Source: Paenibacillus silvisoli (GTDB lineage Bacteria; Bacillota; Bacilli; Paenibacillales; Paenibacillaceae). From it: a stretch of DNA of 64,000 bases. Positions 28,839 to 37,829 of this stretch are shown here, one piece after another; within the stretch, counting starts at the first letter, position 1, and every line of letters begins with the position of its first letter. The translations under genes were made by a program, and so were the position numbers. The notes below the pieces were generated by a model. It did no database searches, had not been told where the DNA came from, and saw nothing but the letters and a program-made list of their open reading frames with translations. The DNA lies in assembly GCF_030866765.1 (NCBI RefSeq), contig NZ_CP133017.1, positions 4,322,001 through 4,386,000 of the forward strand. The letters run 5' to 3'.

Positions 28839-29981
28839 ATGGACAACCTGCAGCTGATTGCAACGGCGCCGATGGGGCTGGAAGCGGTCGTCGCACGCGA
28901 ATTATTGGAGTTAGGCTACACGGATCAGAAGGTCGAGAACGGCCGGGTTATTTTCAAAGGCGGATTGAAGGACATTTGCCGCGCCAATCTATGGCTGCGT
29001 ACCTCGGACCGCGTTCTGATCAAGATGGCGGAGTTTCCCGCCCTTACGTTTGAGGAATTGTTCGAAGGCACGAAGGCCATTAACTGGCCGGACTGGATTC
29101 CGGAGGATGCCGAATTCCCGGTCGAAGGACGCTCGCACAAGTCGCAGCTGTCCAGCGTGCCGGCTTGCCAAGGCATCGTGAAAAAAGCGGTCGTGGAAAA
29201 AATGAAAACCGTCTACGGCACGGAATGGTTCCACGAGGACAACGGCCAACGTTTCGTCATCGAGGTGTGGCTGCTGAACGATATCGCCATGATCACGCTC
29301 GATACGACCGGCCCCGGCCTGCATAAACGCGGCTACCGCAAGCTCGTGACCGAAGCGCCGCTGAAAGAAACGATGGCCGCGGCGATGGTGCTGCTAAGCC
29401 GCTGGCGTCCCGAGCGCCCGCTGTACGATCCGTTCTGCGGCTCGGGCACCATTCCAATCGAAGCCGCGATGATCGGCTGGAACATCGCGCCGGGACTGCG
29501 CCGCACGTTCAACAGCGAGGGCTGGCCGATTATCCCGGAGGAGCTGTGGGAGCAGGCGCGCGAGGAAGCTTTTGACTCGGTAAAAGACGATACTCCGCTC
29601 CAAATTATAGGCTCGGATATTGACCCGCAAGCGCTGGAGATCGCCGCAGCCGCAGTGAAAAAAGCCGGCTTCGCCCGCGACATCAAACTGCAGCAGGTAG
29701 CGGTTTCCCGCGTGAAGCCCGAAGGCGACTACGGCTGCATCATTACGAACCCGCCTTACGGCGCCCGTCTCGGCGACGAAGACGACGCGGAGAAAGCGAT
29801 CCGCCAGCTCGGCCTAAGCTACCTTTACCTGCCGACATGGTCGCTTTTCGCCCTGACGCAATCGCGCACGTTCGAAGATACGATCGGCCGCAAAGCGGAC
29901 AAGAAGCGCAAGCTGTTCAACGGCCGCATCGAGTGTGCGTATTATCAATTTTTCGGACCGCTTCCTCCACGGAACAAATAA
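28839..29981 (+). CDS. THUMP-domain RNA guanine methyltransferase (YpsC/RlmL-like)
   Basis: Predicted N2-guanine methyltransferase acting on rRNA. The 380-residue protein has an N-terminal ferredoxin-like/THUMP RNA-binding part (1-160) and a Rossmann catalytic domain with PLYDPFCGSGTIPIEAA (SAM binding), IIGSDIDPQALEIA and the catalytic NPPYGAR. The length fits B. subtilis YpsC. I chose ATG at 28839, preceded by GGAG and matching the family start (MDNLQLIATAPMGLEA); the upstream extension to 28782 has no support. An LtaS-type gene follows after 19 bases. Confidence 0.9.
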   Translation: MDNLQLIATAPMGLEAVVARELLELGYTDQKVENGRVIFKGGLKDICRANLWLRTSDRVLIKMAEFPALTFEELFEGTKAINWPDWIPEDAEFPVEGRSHKSQLSSVPACQGIVKKAVVEKMKTVYGTEWFHEDNGQRFVIEVWLLNDIAMITLDTTGPGLHKRGYRKLVTEAPLKETMAAAMVLLSRWRPERPLYDPFCGSGTIPIEAAMIGWNIAPGLRRTFNSEGWPIIPEELWEQAREEAFDSVKDDTPLQIIGSDIDPQALEIAAAAVKKAGFARDIKLQQVAVSRVKPEGDYGCIITNPPYGARLGDEDDAEKAIRQLGLSYLYLPTWSLFALTQSRTFEDTIGRKADKKRKLFNGRIECAYYQFFGPLPPRNK

Positions 29982-30000
29982 CGAAAGGAACGCAAACCGA

Positions 30001-32025
30001 ATGAACATACCTTCACGCAGCATAAAACGGCGCCGGCAACGGACGTCGTTTTATGCTATTCCAGCCCTTCGCGCAGTGGACATCCTGCTCTTTGTCGCGC
30101 TGCTTATGGTTAAACTCATCCTGTTCGACAAGGCCGTCCATGTGCCATACATGGAAATGAACCGCGACGACGCGATGACCGCGGCCGGGACGCTGGCGCT
30201 TGCCTCCTTCTGGACGCTGTGGCTGCCGCCGAGGGGACGCCTCCTAGCCCTCATTGTGCTCGATGTTATTCTCACGGCCATTATCTATGCGGACTTGATT
30301 TATTTCCGTTACTTCCAGGATCTCATTACGGTGCCTGTGCTGTTGCAGGCCGGACAAGTCGGCGCGCTCGGGGAGAGCATCAATTCGCTGCTGCACGCAA
30401 AGGACATCTGGTTTTTCGTCGACTGGCTCATCCTGCTGCCTCTCGCGGTTTTAACGATCAACCGCATGCGCGCACTCCGCCGGAGCCGCCAATCGGAGCT
30501 TTCTTTTCTAGGACGCGGCCGTCTATCAACAGCTGCGCGACGGATTGGCGCCGGTCTGGTTGTTTTCGTCATCGGCTTCGCGCTCGTCTATGTCCCCGTC
30601 CACAAAGCCAAATCGACTTGGGCGGCGGAGCTGTTTACCGGCAACTGGTGGAATATGTCGCTATACAACGTGACCGGCGTACTCGGCTTCCATGGCTACG
30701 ATCTCTACCGATATGCGGGCGAGCACTGGTTTAACGACATGACCCTCACCGCGGAGCAGCAGGATATAGCGAAAAAATGGTTCGATAACCGCGCGGCCGA
30801 GCGCCGAGCGCTGGAATCGAGCGACCCCATGTTCGGACAATTCAAAGGCAGCAATGTGATCGCCATCCAGCTGGAGGCGTTCCAGAGCTTCTTCATCAAC
30901 CGGAAAATCGGCGGGGCCGAGGTGACGCCGAACATCAATAAGCTGCTCGGCAGCTCGCTCTATTTCAACAACTTCTACCACCAGACGTCGCAAGGCCGAA
31001 CGGCCGATGCGGACTTGGCGGCCAACGTATCGCTGCAGCCTTTGCCGACCGGGTCGGTCTTCATCCGCTACGCCCAGCATACGTACGACAGCATGCCGCA
31101 GACGTTGAAGGAACACGGTTATGCGGCGAATGTATTCCATGCGTATGAAGGGGGCTTTTGGAATCGCAATATGATGTACGACGAGCTTGGCTACGATCGC
31201 TTTTACAGCAAAAATGCATACGTCATCGACGAGCCGCTCGGATGGTCGCTTGGCGACCGCTCCTTCTTTAAGCAGTCCGTTGCGCTGATGAAGCAGGTAA
31301 AGCAGCCTTTCTACTCGTTCCTCATCTCGCTCTCGAGCCATCACCCCTATACGCTGCCGAAGTCGGTTCAGACGCTGGATGTCGGAGCTTACAAAGGAAC
31401 GATTTTCGGCGATTATTTGGAAGCGGTGCATTATGCGGACACGGCTATCGGCGTCCTCGTGGACGAGCTGAAGGCAGCTGGGCTGTGGGACAAGTCCATT
31501 TTCCTGTTCTACGGGGATCACGACAACTCCATCCGGGAATGGGAGCCGTTCGAGTCGTTCCTCGGCCAGCCCTTGGATGAGAGCGAACGGTTCCGCATCT
31601 TGAAAGGGGTCCCGCTCGTCGTCCATTTGCCCGGCGACGACGCGCTAGCCGGGACATACGGCCAGGTCGGCGGACAGCTCGACGTTACGCCTACGGTGCT
31701 TCATCTGCTCGGCATCTCGAGCGCCGATAAGGCGATGGTCGGGACGCCTCTCATCACGGGGCAGCTCAAGAAGCAGGAGCGGCAGTCGTTTGCCAAGCAG
31801 GTCGTCTTCCGCAGCGGCGCCTACACGGACGGCGAGGTACTCTACCTGCCTTCGGAGGATGGGCTGCCCGGGCATAGCAAATGCTACGCCTTCGCAACCG
31901 GCGCGGCGGTAAGCGCCGGTTCATGCGAAGGGGGCGCCGTCAAGGCGCGCGAGGAGCTGTACGCTTCCGACCTCGTCGTGGAGCATGATCTGGTGCCGAT
32001 GCTGCACGAAACTTTGAAGCGATAG
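30001..32025 (+). CDS. LTA synthase family sulfatase-fold membrane protein
   Basis: Polyglycerolphosphate lipoteichoic acid synthase or LTA primase type enzyme, 674 residues. Five N-terminal membrane helices (residues about 20-220) precede an extracellular alkaline-phosphatase-fold domain with the nucleophile threonine in HQTSQGRTADAD, an ILFYGDHDN-type metal site (FLFYGDHDN) and a SLSSHHPYTLP histidine pair. ATG at 30001 follows AAAGGAACG. It is 19 bases after the THUMP methyltransferase, so probably co-transcribed. Which LtaS paralogue it is cannot be told from sequence alone. Confidence 0.9.
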   Translation: MNIPSRSIKRRRQRTSFYAIPALRAVDILLFVALLMVKLILFDKAVHVPYMEMNRDDAMTAAGTLALASFWTLWLPPRGRLLALIVLDVILTAIIYADLIYFRYFQDLITVPVLLQAGQVGALGESINSLLHAKDIWFFVDWLILLPLAVLTINRMRALRRSRQSELSFLGRGRLSTAARRIGAGLVVFVIGFALVYVPVHKAKSTWAAELFTGNWWNMSLYNVTGVLGFHGYDLYRYAGEHWFNDMTLTAEQQDIAKKWFDNRAAERRALESSDPMFGQFKGSNVIAIQLEAFQSFFINRKIGGAEVTPNINKLLGSSLYFNNFYHQTSQGRTADADLAANVSLQPLPTGSVFIRYAQHTYDSMPQTLKEHGYAANVFHAYEGGFWNRNMMYDELGYDRFYSKNAYVIDEPLGWSLGDRSFFKQSVALMKQVKQPFYSFLISLSSHHPYTLPKSVQTLDVGAYKGTIFGDYLEAVHYADTAIGVLVDELKAAGLWDKSIFLFYGDHDNSIREWEPFESFLGQPLDESERFRILKGVPLVVHLPGDDALAGTYGQVGGQLDVTPTVLHLLGISSADKAMVGTPLITGQLKKQERQSFAKQVVFRSGAYTDGEVLYLPSEDGLPGHSKCYAFATGAAVSAGSCEGGAVKAREELYASDLVVEHDLVPMLHETLKR

Positions 32026-32035
32026 CAACAACAAA

Positions 32036-32071
32036 CCCCCGGCCGGCTTCGTTCACCGAAGCTGCCGGGGG
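32036..32071. terminator. Terminator between ltaS-like and yuzB-like genes
   Basis: CCCCCGGC..GGCTTCG and CGAAGC..GCCGGGGG form a long stem between convergent genes; T-richness is modest on both sides. Confidence 0.7.
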
Positions 32072-32076
32072 TCATC

Positions 32077-32304
32077 TTATTTCTTGACATATTTGCGCGC
32101 CTTCTCGATCGCCTCATCTTCGGTCGGAGCCGTAATGTAACGGCCGTTAATGAAAATGAACGCGAATCTCGAGCAAGGACCGCAGTACGATTTGCACGCC
32201 ACTTGAATTTCCGTATCCGGTGCCATTTCCTGCAGCTTTGGCAGCATCGATTTGACACGGATATGCTTGCATTTTTCGCAAATGCGAATATCGTTCGTTG
32301 CCAT
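32077..32304 (-). CDS. YuzB-like small protein (DUF1450)
   Basis: A 75-residue protein of the DUF1450/YuzB family. Cysteines occur in pairs (ICEKCKH at the start and CKSYCGPCSRF in the middle), and the fold is thought to be thioredoxin-like. Function unknown. It is 28 bases after the HesB-like gene on the same strand. Confidence 0.8.
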   Translation of the reverse strand: MATNDIRICEKCKHIRVKSMLPKLQEMAPDTEIQVACKSYCGPCSRFAFIFINGRYITAPTEDEAIEKARKYVKK

Positions 32305-32332
32305 GAATCTCTCCCTAACCGTGTTACTTGAA

Positions 32333-32635
32333 TTAATGGTCGCCGTGGTTGCCTTTAGTCGGGTTCGAAATCATGAAGCCTTCCTGCGGAACGTAGAAAT
32401 AGTCGATTCTTACGCCGTCCAGCAGCTCTACGCCTTTCTCCAGAAGCACCTTAATCTCTTTGTCCGTTTCGACGATTACATCGTTGTCCGTCGCGTCGTC
32501 CATCTTCATGCCGTAGTGCGCGTGATCGCCGTGCGAATGCGTAATGAATACGCGCAGAAACTTACCCTCGTTTTCCGGCTTGTCCACTTCTTCGCGAAGC
32601 ACCTTCGCGGCATTGCGTGTAATTTTGCAGTTCAT
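32333..32635 (-). CDS. HesB/IscA-like protein without cluster cysteines
   Basis: A 100-residue protein whose layout (CKITRNAAKVLREEV at the start, EIKVLLEKGVELLDGVRIDYFY in the middle) fits the HesB-like Fe-S biosynthesis fold (PF01521). The usual three cluster-binding cysteines are absent; only Cys3 is present. A histidine-rich ITHSHGDHAHYG loop and a GNHGDH tail could bind metal instead. ATG at 32635 has AAAGGAG upstream; the frame extension to 32857 overlaps other genes and is rejected. Assignment is moderate. Confidence 0.6.
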   Translation of the reverse strand: MNCKITRNAAKVLREEVDKPENEGKFLRVFITHSHGDHAHYGMKMDDATDNDVIVETDKEIKVLLEKGVELLDGVRIDYFYVPQEGFMISNPTKGNHGDH

Positions 32636-32739
32636 CGCCTTTTCATCTCCTTTATGGATGCAGCCGACGTAAGTGTCGGCGTTCCGACTAAAAACTTCAT
32701 CTCTCCTATTGTAAAGAAACGGTGAGCATTGTTCAACCG

Positions 32740-32979
32740 CTATATCGATCGATTGCCGTATTTGCGTTCCATGTACCGCGTATACCATTCGGCGGCCAGC
32801 ATGGTGACCGCAATATCGTCGACCGGCAGAAAAGGGAGCGCATCGGGCAGCACCCAATACAGCAGCACCGGAACGAGGTATAACAGCTTGTCCATGAGCC
32901 GGACTTCCTTTGCGGCGAGCAAACGGAAGATCCGGACAAACACCGACCGCCAGTGGCGGAGCGAAAGCAGCTTGCGCAT
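32740..32979 (-). CDS. YkvA-like membrane protein (DUF1232)
   Basis: A 79-residue protein with a basic N-terminus and one hydrophobic hairpin (MDKLLYLVPVLLYWVLPDALPFLPVDDIAV) carrying the Pro-Asp..Pro-Val-Asp-Asp pattern of DUF1232. Function unknown. It lies between the M14 peptidase and HesB-like genes on the same strand, and GGAGG precedes the ATG. Confidence 0.7.
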   Translation of the reverse strand: MRKLLSLRHWRSVFVRIFRLLAAKEVRLMDKLLYLVPVLLYWVLPDALPFLPVDDIAVTMLAAEWYTRYMERKYGNRSI

Positions 32980-33004
32980 AAGAAACGGCCTCCTTTACGC
33001 GCTA

Positions 33005-34225
33005 TTATAGCACATCGGGACGGGCAGCCTCCAAAACGGCGATAAGCAGCGGCTTCACTTCGTCGTACAGCTCCCGAAACGACGCTACGGGCAGCGGATT
33101 AACGCCATACCCGACCTCTACCGTAAAGCCCGGCTTGCGAAAATCTTGAATGAACCAATCCTTATAGCCGGCATCGCTGCCTGACAGCTTCACCGGTTTA
33201 TAGCCGCTCGCCTTACCCAGCTTGCCGGCGATGAGCTCCGCATCCGGCGGCTCGTAGCCGCGATAGTTCCAATAAATTTCCTGCCCCTGCGAATGCAGCG
33301 CCGCAACGAGATCGAACTGCTCTTCTTTCGTGAAATCGGCTAGTGCCTGAGCTTCCGGCTCCGACAGCGGACTAGGTCCGGGATAATCGCGCGGACCCGG
33401 CCCGGCCGCATCGCGCCGTTCGGCTTCCGCTTCCCAGAACGCGGGGAATTGGTCGTTCAAGTCGACCCCGCGGATGTTCGCTTTCCACTTCGTGAAGCGC
33501 GGCGAACCGTTGTTCCAATCCATCAGCTCGTTGTAGAACGGATGGTTCTTGCCCGCCCCTTCCTGAACCAGCTCCGCGCCGTCCGGATTGACGAGCGGCA
33601 CGAGCCATATCGTCACCTCGCGCAGCAGCTGCCGGATATCGACTCCGCATATTCGCCCTTCCGTCGCCGCCGCTTGCGCTATATCTTCGGCGAACGTCAT
33701 CAAGAGCGGCGTCGTAATCCATTCGTTCGCATGCATTCCCGCATTGACGTGCACTTTAGCCGGTCCGTCACCGATGCGAAGCGCGACGATGGGCTTATCC
33801 ATTACGCTCTTGCCGATGCTCTTGCTCTGCAGAAACGGATATGTCCGCAGCAGCGATGCCACATCCGACTGCAGCTCGCGCGCCCCGTATTCCGCTCGGC
33901 CGTCCACGATCCGCCCGCTGCCGGACGCCGGAATGACGAGCAGCTGTCCGGGCTGCAGCTTCGTTAGGTCAACATGGCTGTTCGCCGCAATCAAGTCATG
34001 AGTTGATAGGGTAAAAAGATCCGCGATCTGCAGCAGCGAATCGCCATCGCAAACCCGGTAGGTAACGGCAGCATGTGCCGGTACGGCAAGCACGAGGCCA
34101 GGTATCAGCCGCTCGCCCGCGGATAGGCGAGGATTGGCGGACAGCAGCGATTCCGGATTGATTTGAAAGCTTCGGGCAATCCGCAGCAGCGTATCGCCAG
34201 GTTGTACGACGTAAGGTTGCAGCAT
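33005..34225 (-). CDS. LysM-containing M14 peptidase (gamma-D-glutamyl-diamino-acid endopeptidase type)
   Basis: Zinc carboxypeptidase-fold enzyme acting on peptidoglycan stem peptides, like endopeptidase I of Bacillus. The 406 residues comprise two LysM wall-binding repeats (YVVQPGDTLLRIA and YRVCDGDSLLQIA, within 1-100) and an M14 domain with zinc ligands in NAGMHANEW (HxxE) and ALHSQGQEIYW, and the catalytic glutamate in FTVEVGYG. No signal peptide is seen, so it may act on imported peptides or the spore cortex. ATG at 34225 follows GAGGTGG. Confidence 0.92.
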   Translation of the reverse strand: MLQPYVVQPGDTLLRIARSFQINPESLLSANPRLSAGERLIPGLVLAVPAHAAVTYRVCDGDSLLQIADLFTLSTHDLIAANSHVDLTKLQPGQLLVIPASGSGRIVDGRAEYGARELQSDVASLLRTYPFLQSKSIGKSVMDKPIVALRIGDGPAKVHVNAGMHANEWITTPLLMTFAEDIAQAAATEGRICGVDIRQLLREVTIWLVPLVNPDGAELVQEGAGKNHPFYNELMDWNNGSPRFTKWKANIRGVDLNDQFPAFWEAEAERRDAAGPGPRDYPGPSPLSEPEAQALADFTKEEQFDLVAALHSQGQEIYWNYRGYEPPDAELIAGKLGKASGYKPVKLSGSDAGYKDWFIQDFRKPGFTVEVGYGVNPLPVASFRELYDEVKPLLIAVLEAARPDVL

Positions 34226-34290
34226 GAAACCACCTCGAATCGGTTTTTGTCTCATGCTATGCCGAGTCGGGGCCGCTCATGCCAATCACA

Positions 34291-34337
34291 AGAAAGAGCC
34301 GTCGCAACTGTGCGTGCTGACAGTTGACGGCGGCTCC
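34291..34337 (-). terminator. Terminator of murI
   Basis: On the minus strand GGAGCCGCCGTC...GACGGCTC with inner ACTGT/ACAGT, then TTTCTTG. Confidence 0.75.
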
Positions 34338-34350
34338 GTTACGCAGGCGT

Positions 34351-35166
34351 TTAAACGATATTAGGCACCTGCCAAACGACAGGCGTAAGCTCGATTTGCT
34401 CCCCCAGCCACTGCTGGGCAATCATGCGGAACATGCGAGGCTCGCCGCTGCAAAAAAATTGATGCACCGGCACTTCGCCTTCCCGCGTCAATCGGTTGCG
34501 GTCATGCAAAATCGTGCTGATTTCCCGGGCCGTCTCGTCTGCCGAGCTGATGAGCGCCACTTCGCTGCCCATCGCCTCCGCAATCGTTTCCGAAAGAAAC
34601 GGATAATGGGTACAGCCGAGGATCAACGTATCGATTTCGAATGCCTTCAGCGGAGCGAGAGAGGATTCCACCACTTCTTTCGTTTCTTCCGAACGAAAGT
34701 TGCCTTGCTCGACGAGAGGCACGAAACGAGGGCAAGCCAGGCTGATCACTTCGATGCTCGGGGATAATTGCTTGAGCGCAAATTCATAGGCGCCGCTGCG
34801 GATCGTTCCTTCCGTACCGATGACGCCGACTTTGCCGGTTATCGTGCGGCCGTTCGCCGCGCGGGCGCCGGGGTAGATGACGCCTACAACCGGAATCGCA
34901 ACGCGCGAGCGAATATCCTCAAGCGCTACCGCCGTTGCCGTGTTGCAGGCGATGACAATCATTTTAGGACGATACTGGATCAAGTACTCTACGATTTGCC
35001 TAGTAAACCGAGTCACTTCTTCAGCGGGCCGCGGGCCGTACGGGGTACGGGCCGTATCGCCGAAATACATGATTTTTTCCCGGGGAAGCTGACGCATGAC
35101 TTCCTTGACGACCGTCAAACCGCCTACGCCAGAATCCAATATTGCGATCGGTTGTTGCACAGACAC
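34351..35166 (-). CDS. murI: Glutamate racemase
   Basis: Makes D-glutamate for peptidoglycan. The catalytic cysteines are in VIACNTATAVAL and LGCTHYPFL, and the N-terminal ILDSGVGGLTVVKEV holds the active-site Asp-Ser. About 271 residues from the GTG at 35166, matching RacE of Bacillus (272). The start is uncertain: a TTG at 35199 and a GTG at 35160 are also in frame and none has a strong ribosome site. In B. subtilis racE is next to gerM; here they are 15 kb apart. Confidence 0.93.
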   Translation of the reverse strand: MSVQQPIAILDSGVGGLTVVKEVMRQLPREKIMYFGDTARTPYGPRPAEEVTRFTRQIVEYLIQYRPKMIVIACNTATAVALEDIRSRVAIPVVGVIYPGARAANGRTITGKVGVIGTEGTIRSGAYEFALKQLSPSIEVISLACPRFVPLVEQGNFRSEETKEVVESSLAPLKAFEIDTLILGCTHYPFLSETIAEAMGSEVALISSADETAREISTILHDRNRLTREGEVPVHQFFCSGEPRMFRMIAQQWLGEQIELTPVVWQVPNIV

Positions 35167-35300
35167 ACCGCTTTCTTGAACGTTTTGGCTGGACTTCAAT
35201 AGAATATGACTAGAATGACGAAAAGGTACCTACATCTTAGCGCATATCCTGACAAGGTTCAACAAACGGCGACAGTCCGGAAAATGATGGAAAACAGCGC

Positions 35301-35366
35301 AAAAAAGCCGCCCGCCGCAGGAGCTGATCGTTCGTTTCGATCAGTCCGTGCAGCCGGAGCGGCTTT
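35301..35366 (-). terminator. Terminator of melA
   Basis: On the minus strand AAAGCCGCTCCGG...GCGGCTTTTTTG, with an inner CTGATCGAAACGAACGATCAG hairpin. Confidence 0.75.
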
Positions 35367-35380
35367 ATTTACGCTTGCGA

Positions 35381-36679
35381 TTAGTTGTACTTAGGCAGCC
35401 AGTCGCCATGCGCTTCGATCAAGTCGTCGCACATCGCTTTGATGTCATCCATCGACAGCTCGGCGCCCGTGTGCGGATCCAGCATGGCCGCGTGGTAGAT
35501 ATGCTCGCGCTTGCCGGTAATCGCCGCTTCGATCGTAAGCAGCTGCGTGTTGATGTTCGTGCGGTTCAGCGCCGCGCATTGCGGAGGCAGGTCGCCAATG
35601 AAGGTCGGCGTTACGCCGTTGCGGTCGACCAGGCACGGAACCTCGACGCACGCTTCCTTCGGCAGGTTCGTGATCAGGCCGGTATTCATGACGTTGCCGC
35701 CGATTTTGAACGGCACGTTCGTTTCGATCGCTTCGAAAATATACGACGCGTATTCATGCGTGCGCTTATGCTGCAGCTCCGGATTGTTCACGAGCTCCTG
35801 CTTCAGCTTCTTCCAGTTGTCGATTTGCTCGATGCAGCGGCGCGGATACTCGTCGAGCGGAATGTTGAAGCGCTCGATCAGCTCCGGATAATTGCGCTTG
35901 ATGAAGTACGGGTGGTATTCGGCGTTGTGCTCGGACGACTCCGTAATATAATAGCCGAAGTTCAGCATCATCTCGTAGCGCACCATATCCCAATGCTTCT
36001 CTTTCTGCTTCTCGCGGGCGCGGCGTTTGATTTCCGGATAGAGATCCACGCCGTCCTTCGTTGCTTCAAGCAGCCAAGCCATGTGGTTGATGCCCGCGAT
36101 CTTCGATTTGACGCCGGTCGCATCCATGCCAAGGTGGTGGAACAGGTGGTCGACGCACACTTGAACGCTGTGGCAGAGGCCGACAGTCGTAATGCCGCCG
36201 TAGGTGTTCATCACGTTCGTCAGAACCGCCATCGGGTTCGTATAGTTCAGGAACAGCGCATCCGGGCAAACCTCCTGCATGTCGCGCGCGAAATCAAGCA
36301 TAACCGGAATCGTGCGCAGGTTGCGGAAAATGCCGCCGATCCCGACCGTATCCGCGATCGTTTGGCGCAGCCCGTATTTTTTCGGAATTTCGAAATCGGT
36401 AATCGTACAAGGATCGTAGCCGCCGACCTGAATGGCGTTCACGACGTATTTGGCGCCGCGCAGCGCTTCCTTGCGGTCGGAATAGGCTGTAATCGTGCAC
36501 GTGCTGCCGCACGTATTCTTGATATGGTTTAGCATCGTCTCGGAATCGGACAGGCGCTCCGGATTAATGTCGAACAACGCGATTTCGAATCCTTGCAGCG
36601 CTGGCGTGTGCAGTACATCGCCCAGCACGTTCTTCGCAAATACGGTACTTCCTGCTCCGATGAAAGTAATCTTCGGCAT
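35381..36679 (-). CDS. melA: Alpha-galactosidase, GH4 family
   Basis: NAD- and Mn-dependent GH4 glycosidase of 432 residues. Rossmann start KITFIGAGSTVFAKNVLGD, NYTNPMAVLT, and the metal-site GLCHSVQ (residues about 172-178); CHS at this point is the mark of alpha-galactosidases, while alpha-glucosidases have CHG. It cleaves alpha-galactosides such as melibiose inside the cell. AAGGAGG lies before the ATG. It is divergent from an AraC-type gene that is its likely regulator; no dedicated transporter adjoins. Confidence 0.93.
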   Translation of the reverse strand: MPKITFIGAGSTVFAKNVLGDVLHTPALQGFEIALFDINPERLSDSETMLNHIKNTCGSTCTITAYSDRKEALRGAKYVVNAIQVGGYDPCTITDFEIPKKYGLRQTIADTVGIGGIFRNLRTIPVMLDFARDMQEVCPDALFLNYTNPMAVLTNVMNTYGGITTVGLCHSVQVCVDHLFHHLGMDATGVKSKIAGINHMAWLLEATKDGVDLYPEIKRRAREKQKEKHWDMVRYEMMLNFGYYITESSEHNAEYHPYFIKRNYPELIERFNIPLDEYPRRCIEQIDNWKKLKQELVNNPELQHKRTHEYASYIFEAIETNVPFKIGGNVMNTGLITNLPKEACVEVPCLVDRNGVTPTFIGDLPPQCAALNRTNINTQLLTIEAAITGKREHIYHAAMLDPHTGAELSMDDIKAMCDDLIEAHGDWLPKYN

Positions 36680-36771
36680 TGTAATCCTCCTTGATAATGA
36701 GCCGCTATGTAAGCGGATTAATGTCTTCTTCTAATCCCTACTATAGAGCAGAATATGGCGGTTTGAGTAGG

Positions 36772-36791
36772 ATATAAAGCATGTTTTATAT
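36772..36791. promoter_or_regulatory. Inverted repeat, possible operator of melA/AraC
   Basis: ATATAAA, 6 bases, TTTATAT in the 175-bp divergent region. A TATAGT -10-like box for melA is nearby with no good -35, as expected for an activator-dependent promoter. AT-rich composition alone could also produce it. Confidence 0.35.
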
Positions 36792-36854
36792 GTACATTTG
36801 TAGTTTCCTCAGCTACACTTAACGTAACAGAACAAGCCGATAAGGAGCGCTCGC

Positions 36855-37763
36855 ATGACGGAAACGAAAGCGAATCGAAATATCGTGTACCTCGACAATC
36901 CGGATCATTATTCCTTCGCCGACTATAACAATTCGCAGCCTGCCGCGGGCGAGCTTTCCCTGCTCTTCAGCGGCGAGGGCAAGCCGATCGGCGGCCATTT
37001 CATCGGACCGGCCGTCCATAACTATTACCTCGTCCATACCGTGATGTCCGGGCGGGGGACGTTCGAAATCGCCGGCGTCCAGTATGAATGCGCGCAGGGC
37101 GATACGTTCATTATTTTTCCGAATGAGCTGTTCACGTACCGGGCGGACGAGAATGAGCCTTGGCATTACATGTGGGTCGCCTTCAAAGGCCATTTGGCCG
37201 AGCATTTGCTGCTCACGCTGGGCTTCTCGCCCGCGCAGCCGGTCGTGCATGCGGACGATATGCATCATCTGTCGGCGTTGTACAGCCAAATCCGTGGCAC
37301 GCTGGAGACGACGCCGTTTCCCGAGCTGGCCGATCTGGAGGCGAGCGGACTGCTGCGCGTCCTGTTGAAGGAGCTTGGCCTGTTGAACGCGACGAATTTG
37401 GCCGCCGCCAATTCCCCTGCCGCCATGCCGGATATCAGCCGCCAGATCAAGCAGGCGATCCGCTGGCTGTCCTATCAATACGCGCAGCCGGTTTCGATCG
37501 AGGACTTGTCCCGCAGCTTGGGCTATCACCGCACGCATTTATCGAAAATGTTCAAGCAAGCGACCGGCATATCGCCGATGCAATTTCTGCTCAAGGTCCG
37601 AATGGAACGCGCCAGGGAGCTGCTTTACGGCCAGAATCATCTGTCCATCGACCAAGTCGCTTCCTCGGTCGGCTATCCGGACGCGCTGTACTTCTCCAAA
37701 CAATTCCGCAAAACCTTCGGCTGCTCCCCGTCGGAATACAGGCTGCAATATCGCGGCCGTTAA
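36855..37763 (+). CDS. AraC-family regulator next to melA
   Basis: A 302-residue sugar-responsive regulator: cupin-like N-terminal sensing domain (FIGPAVHNYYLVHTVMSGRGTFEI, FIIFPNEL, about 40-110) and a C-terminal double HTH (about 195-300) with PVSIEDLSRSLGYHRTHLSKMFKQ and SIDQVASSVGYPDALYFSKQFRKTFGCSPSEYR. This is the MsmR/RafR layout, activating alpha-galactoside use. AAGGAG lies 7 bases before the ATG. Divergent from melA, so that gene is the probable target (inference). Confidence 0.9.
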   Translation: MTETKANRNIVYLDNPDHYSFADYNNSQPAAGELSLLFSGEGKPIGGHFIGPAVHNYYLVHTVMSGRGTFEIAGVQYECAQGDTFIIFPNELFTYRADENEPWHYMWVAFKGHLAEHLLLTLGFSPAQPVVHADDMHHLSALYSQIRGTLETTPFPELADLEASGLLRVLLKELGLLNATNLAAANSPAAMPDISRQIKQAIRWLSYQYAQPVSIEDLSRSLGYHRTHLSKMFKQATGISPMQFLLKVRMERARELLYGQNHLSIDQVASSVGYPDALYFSKQFRKTFGCSPSEYRLQYRGR

Positions 37764-37769
37764 ACGCAA

Positions 37770-37806
37770 GAAAAGGCGCATGGACGGGGTTCCATGCGCC
37801 TTTTCT
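37770..37806. terminator. Bidirectional terminator
   Basis: GAAAAGGCGCATGGA and TCCATGCGCCTTTTC arms with T/A tails, between the convergent AraC and ytxH-like genes. Confidence 0.9.
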
Positions 37807-37829
37807 TATCTATGGTTACAGCCTGAACA

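Noticed and set aside
32520-32560. HSHGDH as a metallo-beta-lactamase zinc motif
   Set aside because: The motif resembles HxHxDH, but the 100-residue protein lacks the rest of that fold and its other metal motifs.
32590-32694. Possible short leader peptide overlapping the HesB-like start
   Set aside because: A 22-residue frame ends on the ATG of the gene, but its AGGAG is only 2 bases from the ATG, too close to work well. The GCCGAC/GTCGGC hairpin there is more likely a weak terminator.
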